Assembly: GCF_012927045.1 (NCBI RefSeq)
Contig: NZ_JABBFW010000002.1
Span: 228,801 to 292,800, forward strand
DNA length: 64,000 nt
Direction: 5' to 3'
Source: Azohydromonas caseinilytica
GTDB lineage: Bacteria; Pseudomonadota; Gammaproteobacteria; Burkholderiales; Burkholderiaceae_C
Under the pieces are notes generated by a model, which saw nothing but the letters and a program-made list of their open reading frames with translations, did not search any database and was not told the origin of the DNA. The position numbers were made by a program, and so were the translations under genes. Numbering within the stretch: position 1 is the stretch's first letter; the number at the start of each line of letters is the position of its first letter. Shown in pieces: positions 21,183 to 29,302 of this stretch.

Positions 21183-21227
21183 GACGTCCGATGGTGCGGA
21201 GCGACACGCTCCGCACCGCCGGACGTC
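21183..21227 (+). repeat. Long near-perfect hairpin upstream of the Ser/Gly/Thr-rich gene
   Basis: GACGTCCG...GTGCGGAGCG pairs with CGCTCCGCAC...CGGACGTC around an ACA loop. This gives a 21-pair stem with one A-C mismatch and one G-T wobble. It lies 29 bases before the ATG at 21257 and 79 bases after the cupin stop. There is no T run, so a plain intrinsic terminator is unlikely. It could be a mRNA-stabilising leader, an RNase III site or a protein-binding palindrome. Confidence 0.7.
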
Positions 21228-21256
21228 GGCGTCGGCGTCACACAGGAGTCCATCAC

Positions 21257-21775
21257 ATGAGCATCCTTCGCAAGAGCCTTCTGGCCGCAGCCATCTCCGC
21301 GGTCGCGGCCGTCGGCGTCGTCCACGCGCAGTCGTCCAGCTCAGGCGCTACCGGCAGCAGCCCCAGCAGCACCGGCACGGGCGCGACCTCCGTCGGCGCA
21401 CCGCCGCCGAGCGGTCCCAACACCGCCACCAGCCCCAGCGTCACCGGCGCGGGCGCCGGCAGCACGGGCACCAGCGGCTCGACCGGCTCCACCACCGGCG
21501 CGGGTACCTCCAGCTCCGGCAGCATGGGCTCGGGGTCGGGCACGGGCTCCAGCAGCACCGGGGTCACCGGCGACAACACCTCCGGCAACATGGGCACCAC
21601 CCCGGGCACCATGGGCAACAACGCGTCGGGCACGACGGGCACGACGGGCAGCAGCATGGGCAGCGGCACCGGTGGCACGGGCTCCTCGGGCAGCACCGGC
21701 ATGTCCGGCAGCACCGGCTCGTCGGGCGGCAGCTACGGCACCGGCACGCGCACCCCGCGCGCCGATCGCAACTGA
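21257..21775 (+). CDS. Exported Ser/Gly/Thr-rich low-complexity protein
   Basis: 172 residues. After a Sec signal peptide (MSILRKSLLAAAISAVAAVGVVHAQ, cleavage probably after VHA) the whole mature chain is low complexity: Ser, Gly and Thr with some Ala, Pro, Asn and Met in loose repeats such as GSTGMSGSTGSSGG and GTTGTTGSSMG. It has no cysteine and only three charged residues before the end, then a basic TRTPRADRN tail. GGAG eight bases before the ATG fixes the start. It should be a disordered periplasmic or secreted protein; function unknown. Confidence 0.72.
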   Translation: MSILRKSLLAAAISAVAAVGVVHAQSSSSGATGSSPSSTGTGATSVGAPPPSGPNTATSPSVTGAGAGSTGTSGSTGSTTGAGTSSSGSMGSGSGTGSSSTGVTGDNTSGNMGTTPGTMGNNASGTTGTTGSSMGSGTGGTGSSGSTGMSGSTGSSGGSYGTGTRTPRADRN

Positions 21776-21822
21776 ACCCCCGGCATTGATCCCGGGCCCG
21801 CCGGGCCCCGGGCACAAGCGAC

Positions 21823-21849
21823 AAAGGGACCGCCGCGCGCGGTCCCTTT
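21823..21849. terminator. Possible hairpin terminator, weak tails
   Basis: AAAGGGACCGC and GCGGTCCCTTT form an 11-pair stem with a CGCGC loop between two convergent genes. Both sides lack a long T run beyond the stem, so efficiency is doubtful. Confidence 0.45.
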
Positions 21850-21889
21850 GCCCTGTGGGGTGGCGCCGAGGGCCCGATGGCCGCCCGGC

Positions 21890-22573
21890 TCAGCGCAGGC
21901 GCCGGGCGCCGTCCGAGCCCTGGGCCAGTGCCGACCGGGCCGCCGGCATGCGCAGGAACACCTCGCGCAACGGGCGCACGTCGGGCAGCACGTACACCAC
22001 CGGCGGCTGGCCGGCGCGGCTCACCGGCATCAGCACGGTCTCGAAGAACTTCGTGGGCACGTTGATGCAGCCATAGGAGATGCGGTTGTCGGCCACGCCC
22101 GGGCTGGCCAGGCGCTGCAGCCGGCGCTCGACCGGGTTGGTGGTGAGCACGCGGTGCATGGACACCGCGGCGTCGTAGTCCACCCACAGCACGTCCTCGC
22201 CGCGCAGGTTGCGGCCGATCTCGCCTTCGAAGCGCCCGGCCGGCGTGGTGCGCTCGTGCGGCTTGACCTGCGCCAGCGGCCGCTCGCCGATGCCCGGCAC
22301 CGTGTCGTCGCCGCGCGCCAAGCCCAGCAGTACCGGCGCGGCGCCGCGCAGCAGCCCGCCGGGCTCGAACACGTAAAGCCGGGCCTGGCGCTTGTCCACG
22401 ATCAGGAAGGGCCGCTGCGCCGCGTCGCCCGAGGTCACCACCCAGTCGGCCACGGTGCGTGCCGCCGTCGAGACGCGCTCGGTGCCGAAATCCGCCCGTG
22501 GCGCGGCCCAGGCTGCACCGGCCAGCACCGCACCCGCCAGCAGGGTCGCCAGGCGCCCGCTCAGCTTCCTCAT
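21890..22573 (-). CDS. L,D-transpeptidase family protein (YkuD type)
   Basis: 227 residues with a signal peptide (about 1-23, LATLLAGAVLAGAAWA). The YkuD domain covers about 55-190: FLIVDKRQARLYVF begins it, TTPAGRFEGEIGRN is the usual middle motif, and the catalytic block contains His140 and Cys169 in ISYGCINV. The usual motif is S/T-H-G-C; here tyrosine replaces histidine before GC. This variant is known in some YkuD subfamilies, so activity on peptidoglycan peptides is likely but not certain. GGGAG eight bases before the ATG at 22571-22573 supports this start over upstream in-frame codons. It is convergent with the Ser/Gly/Thr-rich gene. Confidence 0.82.
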   Translation of the reverse strand: MRKLSGRLATLLAGAVLAGAAWAAPRADFGTERVSTAARTVADWVVTSGDAAQRPFLIVDKRQARLYVFEPGGLLRGAAPVLLGLARGDDTVPGIGERPLAQVKPHERTTPAGRFEGEIGRNLRGEDVLWVDYDAAVSMHRVLTTNPVERRLQRLASPGVADNRISYGCINVPTKFFETVLMPVSRAGQPPVVYVLPDVRPLREVFLRMPAARSALAQGSDGARRLR

Positions 22574-22814
22574 GCTCCGTACTCCCGTCATGTCGATACG
22601 GCTGCCACGGCAAGGTTGGTTCCCGAGCCCATGCCCGGGCCATGCCCTGGGGAAGCCCGCCACCGGGCCGGGGCCGGCATCCCGATTGCGACGCGATGCG
22701 CAGCCCACCGGCCTGGCTGGCCAGGCCTTTACCGCAAGCCTTGCCGTGCGCTCTGCCGGTGGTTTTGGTTCCACGCCCGTTTGCACGGCGCCCCGGCGCC
22801 GAAGGAGTCTCGTC

Positions 22815-23324
22815 ATGGAAAGCCGCGCCCGCCTGCTGGGCCATCCCGTGCACCAGCAGCTCATTGCCTTCCCGCTGGGCCTGCTGGCCACGGCCCTGCT
22901 GTTCGACCTGATCTACCTGGTCGGCGGCAACGGCACGATGGCCTTCGTGTCCTATTGCCTGATCTCCGTGGGCCTGGTCACGGGGCTGGTGGCCGCGCCC
23001 TTCGGCACCATCGACTGGCTGGCCATTCCCTCGGGCACGCGCGCCAAGCGCATCGGGCTGCTGCACGGCGTGGGCAACCTGGTGGTGATGGGAATCTTCC
23101 TGGGCAGCTGGCTGCTGCGCCACGGCACGCCCGAGGCGCCCGAGTCCGGCGCCTTCGTGCTGTCCTTTGCCGCCGGGGCGCTGGCGCTGGTGACGGCCTG
23201 GCTCGGCGGCGAGCTGGTGAGCCGGCTGGGTGTGGGCGTCTCGGACAACGCCGGGCTCAATGCCGCGAGCTCACTGCGCGACTCCGGCACGGCCCACGAC
23301 CACGCGCCGCTGCGCGGCCGCTGA
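22815..23324 (+). CDS. DUF2231-like membrane protein
   Basis: 169 residues with four hydrophobic segments (about 17-37, 44-64, 84-104 and 117-137). The start ARLLGHPVHQQLIAFPLGLLATALLFD is the DUF2231 signature, in which HPVHQ may hold a metal or haem ligand. The cytoplasmic end is polar (DHAPLRGR). AAGGAG lies seven bases before the ATG. Function is unknown; members often sit near redox or metal genes, but here the neighbours are an L,D-transpeptidase and a methyltransferase. Confidence 0.8.
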   Translation: MESRARLLGHPVHQQLIAFPLGLLATALLFDLIYLVGGNGTMAFVSYCLISVGLVTGLVAAPFGTIDWLAIPSGTRAKRIGLLHGVGNLVVMGIFLGSWLLRHGTPEAPESGAFVLSFAAGALALVTAWLGGELVSRLGVGVSDNAGLNAASSLRDSGTAHDHAPLRGR

Positions 23325-23351
23325 AGGTTCGCGCGAAGCCGCCAGGGGCTT

Positions 23352-23373
23352 CTCCCGGGCCTGGCCCCGGGAG
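23352..23373. terminator. Weak hairpin between convergent genes
   Basis: CTCCCGGG and CCCGGGAG form an eight-pair stem 27 bases after the DUF2231 stop and before the convergent methyltransferase. No T tract follows. Confidence 0.3.
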
Positions 23374-23433
23374 CCTTGCAAGACGGTTGCTGAAGAAATT
23401 ACCAGCGCCCTGCAGCCGCCGGGGCACGGCGGC

Positions 23434-24138
23434 TCAGCCCTTGGTGTTGCGCAGCACCACCAGGCGCGACAGCCCGAACAGGTTGACCGACTGCACGGCC
23501 TGCAGCTGCCAGTCGTGCACGAGGATGTTCTCCTCGAAGCCGAAGTCGGAGCGGAAGCCCACGCGCTGCGCCATCGAGCGCACGGCGCGCTCCATGAGCC
23601 ACCAGAAACGGCTGCCGCTGAAGTGGTTGACGACGAGGATGGTGCCGCCGGGGCGGCACACGCGCCGCACCTCGGCCACCAGGCGCGACGGTTGCGGCGT
23701 CACCGACAGCACGTAGGGCATGGTGACGCAGTCGAAGCTGTCGTCCTCGAAGTCCATGGCCTCGGCGTTCATCAGGTGCAGCGCGATGTCGCGCCCGGGC
23801 AGCGCCGCGGCGCGCTGGCGCGCGCGCTCCAGCATCTCGGCCGACAGGTCCACGCCCACCACGCGGGTGTGCTGCGGATAGCTGGCCAGCGTCAGCCCGG
23901 TGCCCACGCCCACTTCCAGCACCGAGGCGGGCTGCAGCGCGGCGGCGGCCTGCGCCATGGCGCGGCGCCCGGGCTCCAGCACGCGGCCGAACACCAGGTC
24001 GTAGAGCGAGGAGAAGCGGTCGTAGGTCCGCACCACGCTCTGTTCGGGCAGGGCCGCCAGCGGCGCGGGGGGCACCGCGCCGTCGTGTCGGGAGGGAGCT
24101 TGCTTGCCGCGCCGGGCGGCTTGGGGCGTGGAGCTCAT
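23434..24138 (-). CDS. PmtA-like phospholipid or SAM-dependent methyltransferase
   Basis: 234 residues. After a Pro/Ala-rich leader comes VVRTYDRFSSLYDLVFGRVLEPGRRAMAQA, closely like the N-terminus of Rhodobacter-type phosphatidylethanolamine N-methyltransferases. SAM motif I is VLEVGVGTGLTLASYP (about 95-110), then VVGVDLSAEMLERARQR and PYVLSVTPQPSRLVAEVRRVCRPGG. It would methylate phosphatidylethanolamine toward phosphatidylcholine at the membrane; a quinone-type methyltransferase is the main alternative. AGGAGG ten bases before the ATG at 24136-24138 fixes the start. Confidence 0.75.
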   Translation of the reverse strand: MSSTPQAARRGKQAPSRHDGAVPPAPLAALPEQSVVRTYDRFSSLYDLVFGRVLEPGRRAMAQAAAALQPASVLEVGVGTGLTLASYPQHTRVVGVDLSAEMLERARQRAAALPGRDIALHLMNAEAMDFEDDSFDCVTMPYVLSVTPQPSRLVAEVRRVCRPGGTILVVNHFSGSRFWWLMERAVRSMAQRVGFRSDFGFEENILVHDWQLQAVQSVNLFGLSRLVVLRNTKG

Positions 24139-24237
24139 GGGCGTCGGGCCTCCTGGGGGGTTGTATGGGGAGTCTTCGCGGTGAGTGGGGCGGCGTGCAA
24201 CCGGGGTGCCCATGCCTGGCGCCGTCCGGCCACCGGT

Positions 24238-24942
24238 TCACAGGGCGGCCCAGAAGGCGCGTCGCACTTCGGAGGCGCCCACGAGGCTGGGCTCGATGGT
24301 GCGCACGAACCAGGAGGGATCGCCGCGCAGGAAATGCGCATGCAGGTCCACCAGGCGGCCGTGGCGCGCGGCCAGCGTGCCGAGGATGTCGTTGACGCGC
24401 CGGTGGTTGGCGCGGGCCAGCGCCGCGGGCACGCCCAGGAAGTTGCGCGTGTCGTCGCCGAAGGTCGGGTCGTACACCGTGCCCAGCAGCACCGGGCGCA
24501 CCGGCAGGGTGCGCAGGAACTCCGCCAGCGCGGCCTCGAAGGCGCGCAGCCCCGCGCCGCCGTCGCCGGCCAGGCCGCGCAGCAGGTCGTTGCCGCCCAC
24601 GGTCAGCAGCGCGGCCGCGGGCTCCTTGGGCGGGCGCAGCCCGCGCGCCTGCGCCTGCAGGCCTGCCACCGTGGCGCCGTCCACCGCGCGGTGGTCCAGC
24701 CGCGCCGCGCCGCGGCGGTGCTGCAGGTCGCGGCCCTTGAACTCGGGAAACAGCGCATCGTCATTGCGCACCAGCAGGGCGCCCGGGTGCACGCCATGGG
24801 CGTTGTAGCGGCCGCAGTCGAGGATGGAGTCGCCAAAGGTCAGCAGCGTGAAGGGCGGCTGCGCGCCACGCGCCACCGGGGCCAGCAGCGCGGTTGAGGC
24901 CGCGCACAGCCAGCGGCGCCGGGCGTTCCGGAAGGGATGCAT
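24238..24942 (-). CDS. SGNH/GDSL-type esterase, probably exported
   Basis: 234 residues. A basic, hydrophobic N-terminus (RNARRRWLCAASTALLAPVARGA) resembles a signal peptide, possibly twin-arginine-like. Block I is LLTFGDSILDCGRYN (nucleophile Ser), block III is TVGGNDLLRG (Gly and Asn), and a late HAHFLRGDPSWF region may supply the catalytic Asp-His pair. It should hydrolyse an ester, perhaps a lipid or an acetylated polysaccharide. It lies about 100 bases upstream of the methyltransferase on the same strand. Confidence 0.78.
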   Translation of the reverse strand: MHPFRNARRRWLCAASTALLAPVARGAQPPFTLLTFGDSILDCGRYNAHGVHPGALLVRNDDALFPEFKGRDLQHRRGAARLDHRAVDGATVAGLQAQARGLRPPKEPAAALLTVGGNDLLRGLAGDGGAGLRAFEAALAEFLRTLPVRPVLLGTVYDPTFGDDTRNFLGVPAALARANHRRVNDILGTLAARHGRLVDLHAHFLRGDPSWFVRTIEPSLVGASEVRRAFWAAL

Positions 24943-25052
24943 GCGCGGCTTGCGGCAGGCGGCATGCCTCGCTGCCACCCCCCGGTTCGCGGGCATTGGG
25001 ATTGCCCGCTGCACGTGTCGGCAATGTCGCCGATTCCCCAAAGAGGCAGGCC

Positions 25053-25193
25053 ATGAACCAGCAGAAGGGCAGCTCCAGCCAGCAGCAGCAAGGCCAGGGC
25101 AAGCAGTCGCAGAACAAGCAGCAGGACCAGTCCAGCTCCAGCCGCAAGCAGCAGGACCAGAAGAGCCAGCAGCGCAAGCAGCAGCAGAAGTAG
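25053..25193 (+). CDS. 46-residue Gln/Ser/Lys-rich small protein
   Basis: The short chain contains only a handful of residue types: Gln, Ser, Lys, Asp, Arg, Gly and Asn, with runs such as SSQQQQGQGKQSQNKQQDQ and ends in KQQQK. There is no hydrophobic segment and it should be disordered. AGAGGCAGG a few bases before the ATG is a plausible ribosome binding site, and the composition differs sharply from what random high-G+C frames give here. It is divergent from the SGNH gene. I know no family; an RNA- or DNA-associated or stress-related peptide is conceivable. Confidence 0.55.
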   Translation: MNQQKGSSSQQQQGQGKQSQNKQQDQSSSSRKQQDQKSQQRKQQQK

Positions 25194-25273
25194 GTCGCCC
25201 TTTTCTCCCTTTCCCCTTGGGTCCGACCCGCCGCGGCGGGTTGGTGCGTTTGGGGGCAGGGAAGGTACCGGGC

Positions 25274-26176
25274 TCAGGCGCTGGGTTTCGCGGCGGTGCC
25301 GAAGGGCCGCCACCAGCCCGTGGCCAGGCTGGTGCCCAGCAGGATGACGGCGCCGCCCAGCAGCATCGACAGCGTCAGCGCCTCCTGCAGCGCCAGGAAG
25401 CCCCACAGCACCGCGAACAGCGGGATCAGGTACGTCACCGTCGTGGCCCGGGCTGGGCCGACGCGCGCGATGAGCCGGAAATACAGCACGTAGGCCACGC
25501 CGGTGCTCAGCACGCCCAGCGCCAGCGCGGCGCTCCAGGCGGTGAGGCCCGCCGGCTGCGCCGGCCAGGCCAGCGCCGCGGGCAGTGCCAGGGCCAGCGT
25601 GGCCACGCCCTGGCTGCCGGTGGCCAGCGCCAGCGCCGGCACGCCCGTGAGCCAGCGCCGCGTGGCGTTGGCGGCCACGCCGTACATCAGCGTGGCGGCC
25701 AGGCAGGCCAGCACCGCCAGCCCCGTGTCCTGCGCGCCGGCCTTGAAGCTGGCCTTGTCCCAGGCCAGCCCCAGCACGCCGGCAAAGCCCAGGGCCAGGC
25801 CCAGCAGGCGCGGCCCGTCCAGCCGCTCCCGGAACCAGATCCATGCCACCAGCGCGCCCCACAGCGGCGTGGTGGCGTTGAAGATCGACGCCAGCCCGGC
25901 ACTGATGGACTGCGCCGCGAAGCTGTAGCACAGGAAGGGCAGCGCCGAGTTGAGCAGGCCCACCACCGTCAGCGCGCCCCAGCGCCCGCGGCAGGCCGCC
26001 AGGGCGCCGGGCTGGGTCAGCCCCAGCAGCGGCAGCAGCACCGCAGTGGCCACGGCCACCCGCACCGCCGCCAGCCCCGAGGCGCCGAAGGCCGGCGCGG
26101 CCAGCCGCATGAACAGGAAGGAGCCGCCCCACAGCGCGGCCAGGACGATGAGCTCCAGCCGGTCGCGTCCCTTCAT
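25274..26176 (-). CDS. EamA/DMT-superfamily transporter
   Basis: 300 residues with ten hydrophobic segments in two EamA repeats. The first begins LIVLAALWGGSFLFMRLAAPAFG and the second lies after the GAQDTGLAVLACLAATLMYG loop; both repeats contain the usual glycines and the PLWGALVAWIWFRERLDG and PLFAVLWGFLALQEAL signatures. Such carriers move small metabolites such as amino acids or nucleobases across the inner membrane, usually outward; the substrate cannot be told. It is divergent from algC. Confidence 0.88.
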   Translation of the reverse strand: MKGRDRLELIVLAALWGGSFLFMRLAAPAFGASGLAAVRVAVATAVLLPLLGLTQPGALAACRGRWGALTVVGLLNSALPFLCYSFAAQSISAGLASIFNATTPLWGALVAWIWFRERLDGPRLLGLALGFAGVLGLAWDKASFKAGAQDTGLAVLACLAATLMYGVAANATRRWLTGVPALALATGSQGVATLALALPAALAWPAQPAGLTAWSAALALGVLSTGVAYVLYFRLIARVGPARATTVTYLIPLFAVLWGFLALQEALTLSMLLGGAVILLGTSLATGWWRPFGTAAKPSA

Positions 26177-26403
26177 GCCGCCGCTCCCGAGCGCCGCGGC
26201 GCGGCGCTCACCCCGATGGGGGAGGCCGGGTCCGGTGCGGCGTCTGGGATGGTGGCCGGCACGGCGGGGCGCCGGCCAGGTTGAGCAGGGAACGACAAGC
26301 TATTCATCGCGGGATCATAGGCAGGGCGCGGGCGCCGTCCCCCGGGGCGGGACGGCGCGCCGCGGGCCCGTTGCCAACCCGCGGGACGGCCGCAGTGGCT
26401 GCC

Positions 26404-26409
26404 TACAAT
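26404..26409 (+). promoter_or_regulatory. Possible -10 box for algC
   Basis: TACAAT lies 20 bases before the algC ATG with a strong ribosome binding site between them. A matching -35 at the right spacing was not found. Confidence 0.35.
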
Positions 26410-26429
26410 CCCCCGCCAGGAGGACATCC

Positions 26430-27818
26430 ATGCAGACAGCCGCTTCCGCGTTCAAGGCCTACGACATCCGCGGTGTCGTGGGACAGAGCATCGACGAAAC
26501 CTTTGCCGAGCACCTCGGCCGCGCCTTCGGTACCGAGGCGATCAATGCCGGCGAGCGCGCCGTGGTGGTGGGCCGCGACGGCCGCGTCTCCGGCCCGGGC
26601 CTGGCGGCGGCGCTGATGCGCGGCCTGGCCTCCACGGGGCTGGACGTGGTGGACCTGGGCGCCGTCACCACCCCCATGCTCTATTACGTGGCCGCCACGC
26701 GCGGCCAGTACGGCTGCCACAGCGGCATCCAGGTCACGGGCAGCCACAACCCCAAGGACTACAACGGCTTCAAGATGGTGCTGGCCGGGCGCGCCATCTA
26801 CGGCGACGAGATCCAGGGCCTGCGCCGGCGCATGGAGGCCGAGGACTACGTCCAGGGCCAGGGCCGCATCGGCGCCATGGACATCGTCCCCGAGTACACG
26901 CACCGCATCGTCAGCGACTGCAAGCTCGCGCGCCCGATGAAGATCGTGGTGGACTGCGGCAACGGCATCCCCGGCGCCAGCGCCCCGACCATCCTGCGCG
27001 CGCTGGGCTGCGAGGTCATCGACCTCTACAGCCGCGTGGACGGCGACTTCCCCAACCACCACCCGGACCCCAGCAAGCCCGAGAACCTGGCCGACCTGAT
27101 CAAGGTCGTCAACGCCACCGAGGCCGAGCTGGGCCTGGCCTTCGACGGCGACGGCGACCGCCTGGGCGTGGTCACGCGCGACGGCCAGATCATCTACCCC
27201 GACCGCCAGCTCATGCTGTTCGCGCGCGACATCCTCTCGCGCCAGCCGGGCGCGCAGATCATCTACGACGTCAAGTGCAGCCAGCGCCTGACCGAGGCGG
27301 TGCGCGCGGCCGGCGGCCAGCCGCTGATGTGGAAGACCGGGCACTCGCTGGTCAAGGCCAAGCTCAAAGAGACGGGCGCGCCCATCGCCGGCGAGATGAG
27401 CGGCCACATCTTCTTTGCCGAGCGCTGGTACGGCTTCGACGACGGCATGTACACCGCCGCGCGGCTGCTGGAGATCCTCTCGCGCGAGGCCGACCCCAGC
27501 GCCGTGCTCAACGCGCTGCCGCAGAGCTTCAACACGCCCGAGCTCAACGTCGCCTGCGAGGAGGGCGAGCCGCATGCGCTGATCGAGAAGCTGCGCGAGA
27601 CGGCGCAGTTCCCGGGCAGCGAGCTCGTCACCATCGACGGGCTGCGCGCCGACTACGCCGACGGCTTCGGCCTGATCCGCGCCTCCAATACCACGCCGGT
27701 GCTGGTGATGCGCTTCGAGGGCCACACGCCTGAGGCGCTGGAGCGCATCGAGGCCGATTTCATGGCCGCGCTGCGCGCCGTCAAGCCCGAGGCCCGCATC
27801 GCCGCGGCGGCGCACTGA
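26430..27818 (+). CDS. algC: Phosphomannomutase/phosphoglucomutase
   Basis: 462 residues of the alpha-D-phosphohexomutase family. The start AFKAYDIRGVVGQS is diagnostic, the phosphoserine loop is TGSHNPKDYNG (Ser105), the magnesium site DGDGDR is at 239-244, the sugar-binding loop is GEMSGHIFF, and the phosphate site near the end is RASNTTPVLVMRFEG. It interconverts mannose and glucose 1- and 6-phosphates, feeding nucleotide sugars for LPS and exopolysaccharide. CCAGGAGG before the ATG fixes the start. waaA follows after 17 bases, so the two LPS-related genes are probably one operon. Confidence 0.95.
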   Translation: MQTAASAFKAYDIRGVVGQSIDETFAEHLGRAFGTEAINAGERAVVVGRDGRVSGPGLAAALMRGLASTGLDVVDLGAVTTPMLYYVAATRGQYGCHSGIQVTGSHNPKDYNGFKMVLAGRAIYGDEIQGLRRRMEAEDYVQGQGRIGAMDIVPEYTHRIVSDCKLARPMKIVVDCGNGIPGASAPTILRALGCEVIDLYSRVDGDFPNHHPDPSKPENLADLIKVVNATEAELGLAFDGDGDRLGVVTRDGQIIYPDRQLMLFARDILSRQPGAQIIYDVKCSQRLTEAVRAAGGQPLMWKTGHSLVKAKLKETGAPIAGEMSGHIFFAERWYGFDDGMYTAARLLEILSREADPSAVLNALPQSFNTPELNVACEEGEPHALIEKLRETAQFPGSELVTIDGLRADYADGFGLIRASNTTPVLVMRFEGHTPEALERIEADFMAALRAVKPEARIAAAAH

Positions 27819-27835
27819 GCCGCGGAGCCGCTGCG

Positions 27836-29122
27836 GTGGTGCAGGCGCTTGCGCGCTGGGGTTATGGCGCGCTGTTGTGGACGCTGACGCCGGCCTACCT
27901 GCTGCGCCTGTGGCGCCGCGGCCGCATGGAGCCCGCCTACCGCGAGCGCCTGGGTGAGCGGCTGGGCCGCTACGAGTACCCCGCGCCGCAGCCGCGGCGG
28001 CTGCTGTGGCTGCACGCGGTGTCGCTGGGCGAGACCCGCGCCGCCGCGCCGCTGGTGGCGGCGCTGCGCGCGCAGCGCCCGGACCTGCGCTTGCTGCTGA
28101 CCACCTCCACCGCCACCGGCTGGAGCGCTGGCCACGCGCTGCTGCGCCCCGGCGACGTGCACACCTGGCTGCCCTACGACACGCCCGGTGCCGTGCGCCG
28201 CTTCCTGCGCCACCACCGCCCGGTCATGGGCGTGCTGATGGAAACCGAGGTCTGGCCCAACCTGGTGCACATCGCCGCCCGGGAGCAGGTGCCCCTGGTG
28301 CTGGCCAACGCGCGGCTGAGCCCCAAGAGCCTGCGCCAGGGCGAGCGCTTCGCCTGGCTGCTGCGCCCGGCGGCCGAGCGCTTCCTGCGCGTGCTGGCGC
28401 AGACGCAGGACGATGCGCAGCGCCTGCGCGACATGGGCGCGCCCTTCGTCGAGGTCTGCGGCAACCTGAAGTTCGACATCACCCCGCCCAAGGCGCTGCT
28501 AGAGCGCGGGCAGCGCTGGCGCGCGCGGCTGCAGCGCCCGGTGGTGCTGGCCGCCAGCACGCGCGAGAACGAGGAGGCGCCGCTGCTGGCGGCCTGGCGC
28601 GAGCTGCCGCAGCCGCGGCCGCTGCTGCTGCTGGTGCCGCGCCATCCGCAGCGCTTCGACGAGGTGGCGGGCCTGGTGGCGCAGGCCGGCTTCAGCGGCG
28701 TGCGCCGCAGCAGCTGGGGCGAGGGCGACCCACCCGAGGAGGCGGCGCGTGCCGACGTGTGGCTGGGCGACTCCATCGGCGAGATGGCGCTGTACTACGC
28801 CTGCGCCGACGCCGGGCTGCTGGGCGGCAGCTTCGAGCCGCTGGGCGGGCAGAACCTCATTGAAGCCGCGGCCTGCGGCTGCCCGCTGGTGCTGGGGCCG
28901 CACACCTTCAACTTCGCCGAGGCCGCTGAGCTGGCGGTGCAGGCGCGCGCAGCCATGCGCGCCGCGGACATCCGCCAGGGCGTGGTCTACGCCGCCACGC
29001 TGGCCATCGACCCGCAGCGCAACGGCTGGGTCGATCGCGCGCTGACCTTCGCCAGCCGCCACCGCGGCGCCACCGAGCGCATGGCCGAGCGCATCGTCGG
29101 GCTGCTGCCAGCGGTGCTCTGA
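27836..29122 (+). CDS. waaA: Kdo transferase (lipid IV(A) 3-deoxy-D-manno-octulosonic acid transferase)
   Basis: 428 residues of the GT30 family. A membrane-associated N-terminus (LLWTLTPAYLLRLWRRG) is followed by LLWLHAVSLGETRAAAPLV (the conserved Glu needed for transfer), TTSTATGW and METEVWPNL. The C-terminal nucleotide-sugar half has GDSIGEMALYYACADAGLLGG and GGQNLIEAAACGCPLVLGPHTFNF. It adds Kdo to lipid IV(A) on the inner face of the membrane. The start codon is GTG, with GGAG eight bases before it. Mono- versus bifunctional cannot be decided here. It follows algC closely. Confidence 0.94.
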   Translation: MVQALARWGYGALLWTLTPAYLLRLWRRGRMEPAYRERLGERLGRYEYPAPQPRRLLWLHAVSLGETRAAAPLVAALRAQRPDLRLLLTTSTATGWSAGHALLRPGDVHTWLPYDTPGAVRRFLRHHRPVMGVLMETEVWPNLVHIAAREQVPLVLANARLSPKSLRQGERFAWLLRPAAERFLRVLAQTQDDAQRLRDMGAPFVEVCGNLKFDITPPKALLERGQRWRARLQRPVVLAASTRENEEAPLLAAWRELPQPRPLLLLVPRHPQRFDEVAGLVAQAGFSGVRRSSWGEGDPPEEAARADVWLGDSIGEMALYYACADAGLLGGSFEPLGGQNLIEAAACGCPLVLGPHTFNFAEAAELAVQARAAMRAADIRQGVVYAATLAIDPQRNGWVDRALTFASRHRGATERMAERIVGLLPAVL

Positions 29123-29302
29123 GAAGGCAAGGGCTTGGGCTGCGGCGCCACCGCGTCGCATCCCAAGGCCCGCATTGTCAACCCCGGTGCGACAACGAAC
29201 TCAATGAGCGATTCGGTATGAGCCGGAAGTCAACTTGTAGGAAACAATCGCGGCGCGGGTGAGAGCTGCGGTGGCGGCCCCATCCGTCCCGCGCAGGCTG
29301 CC

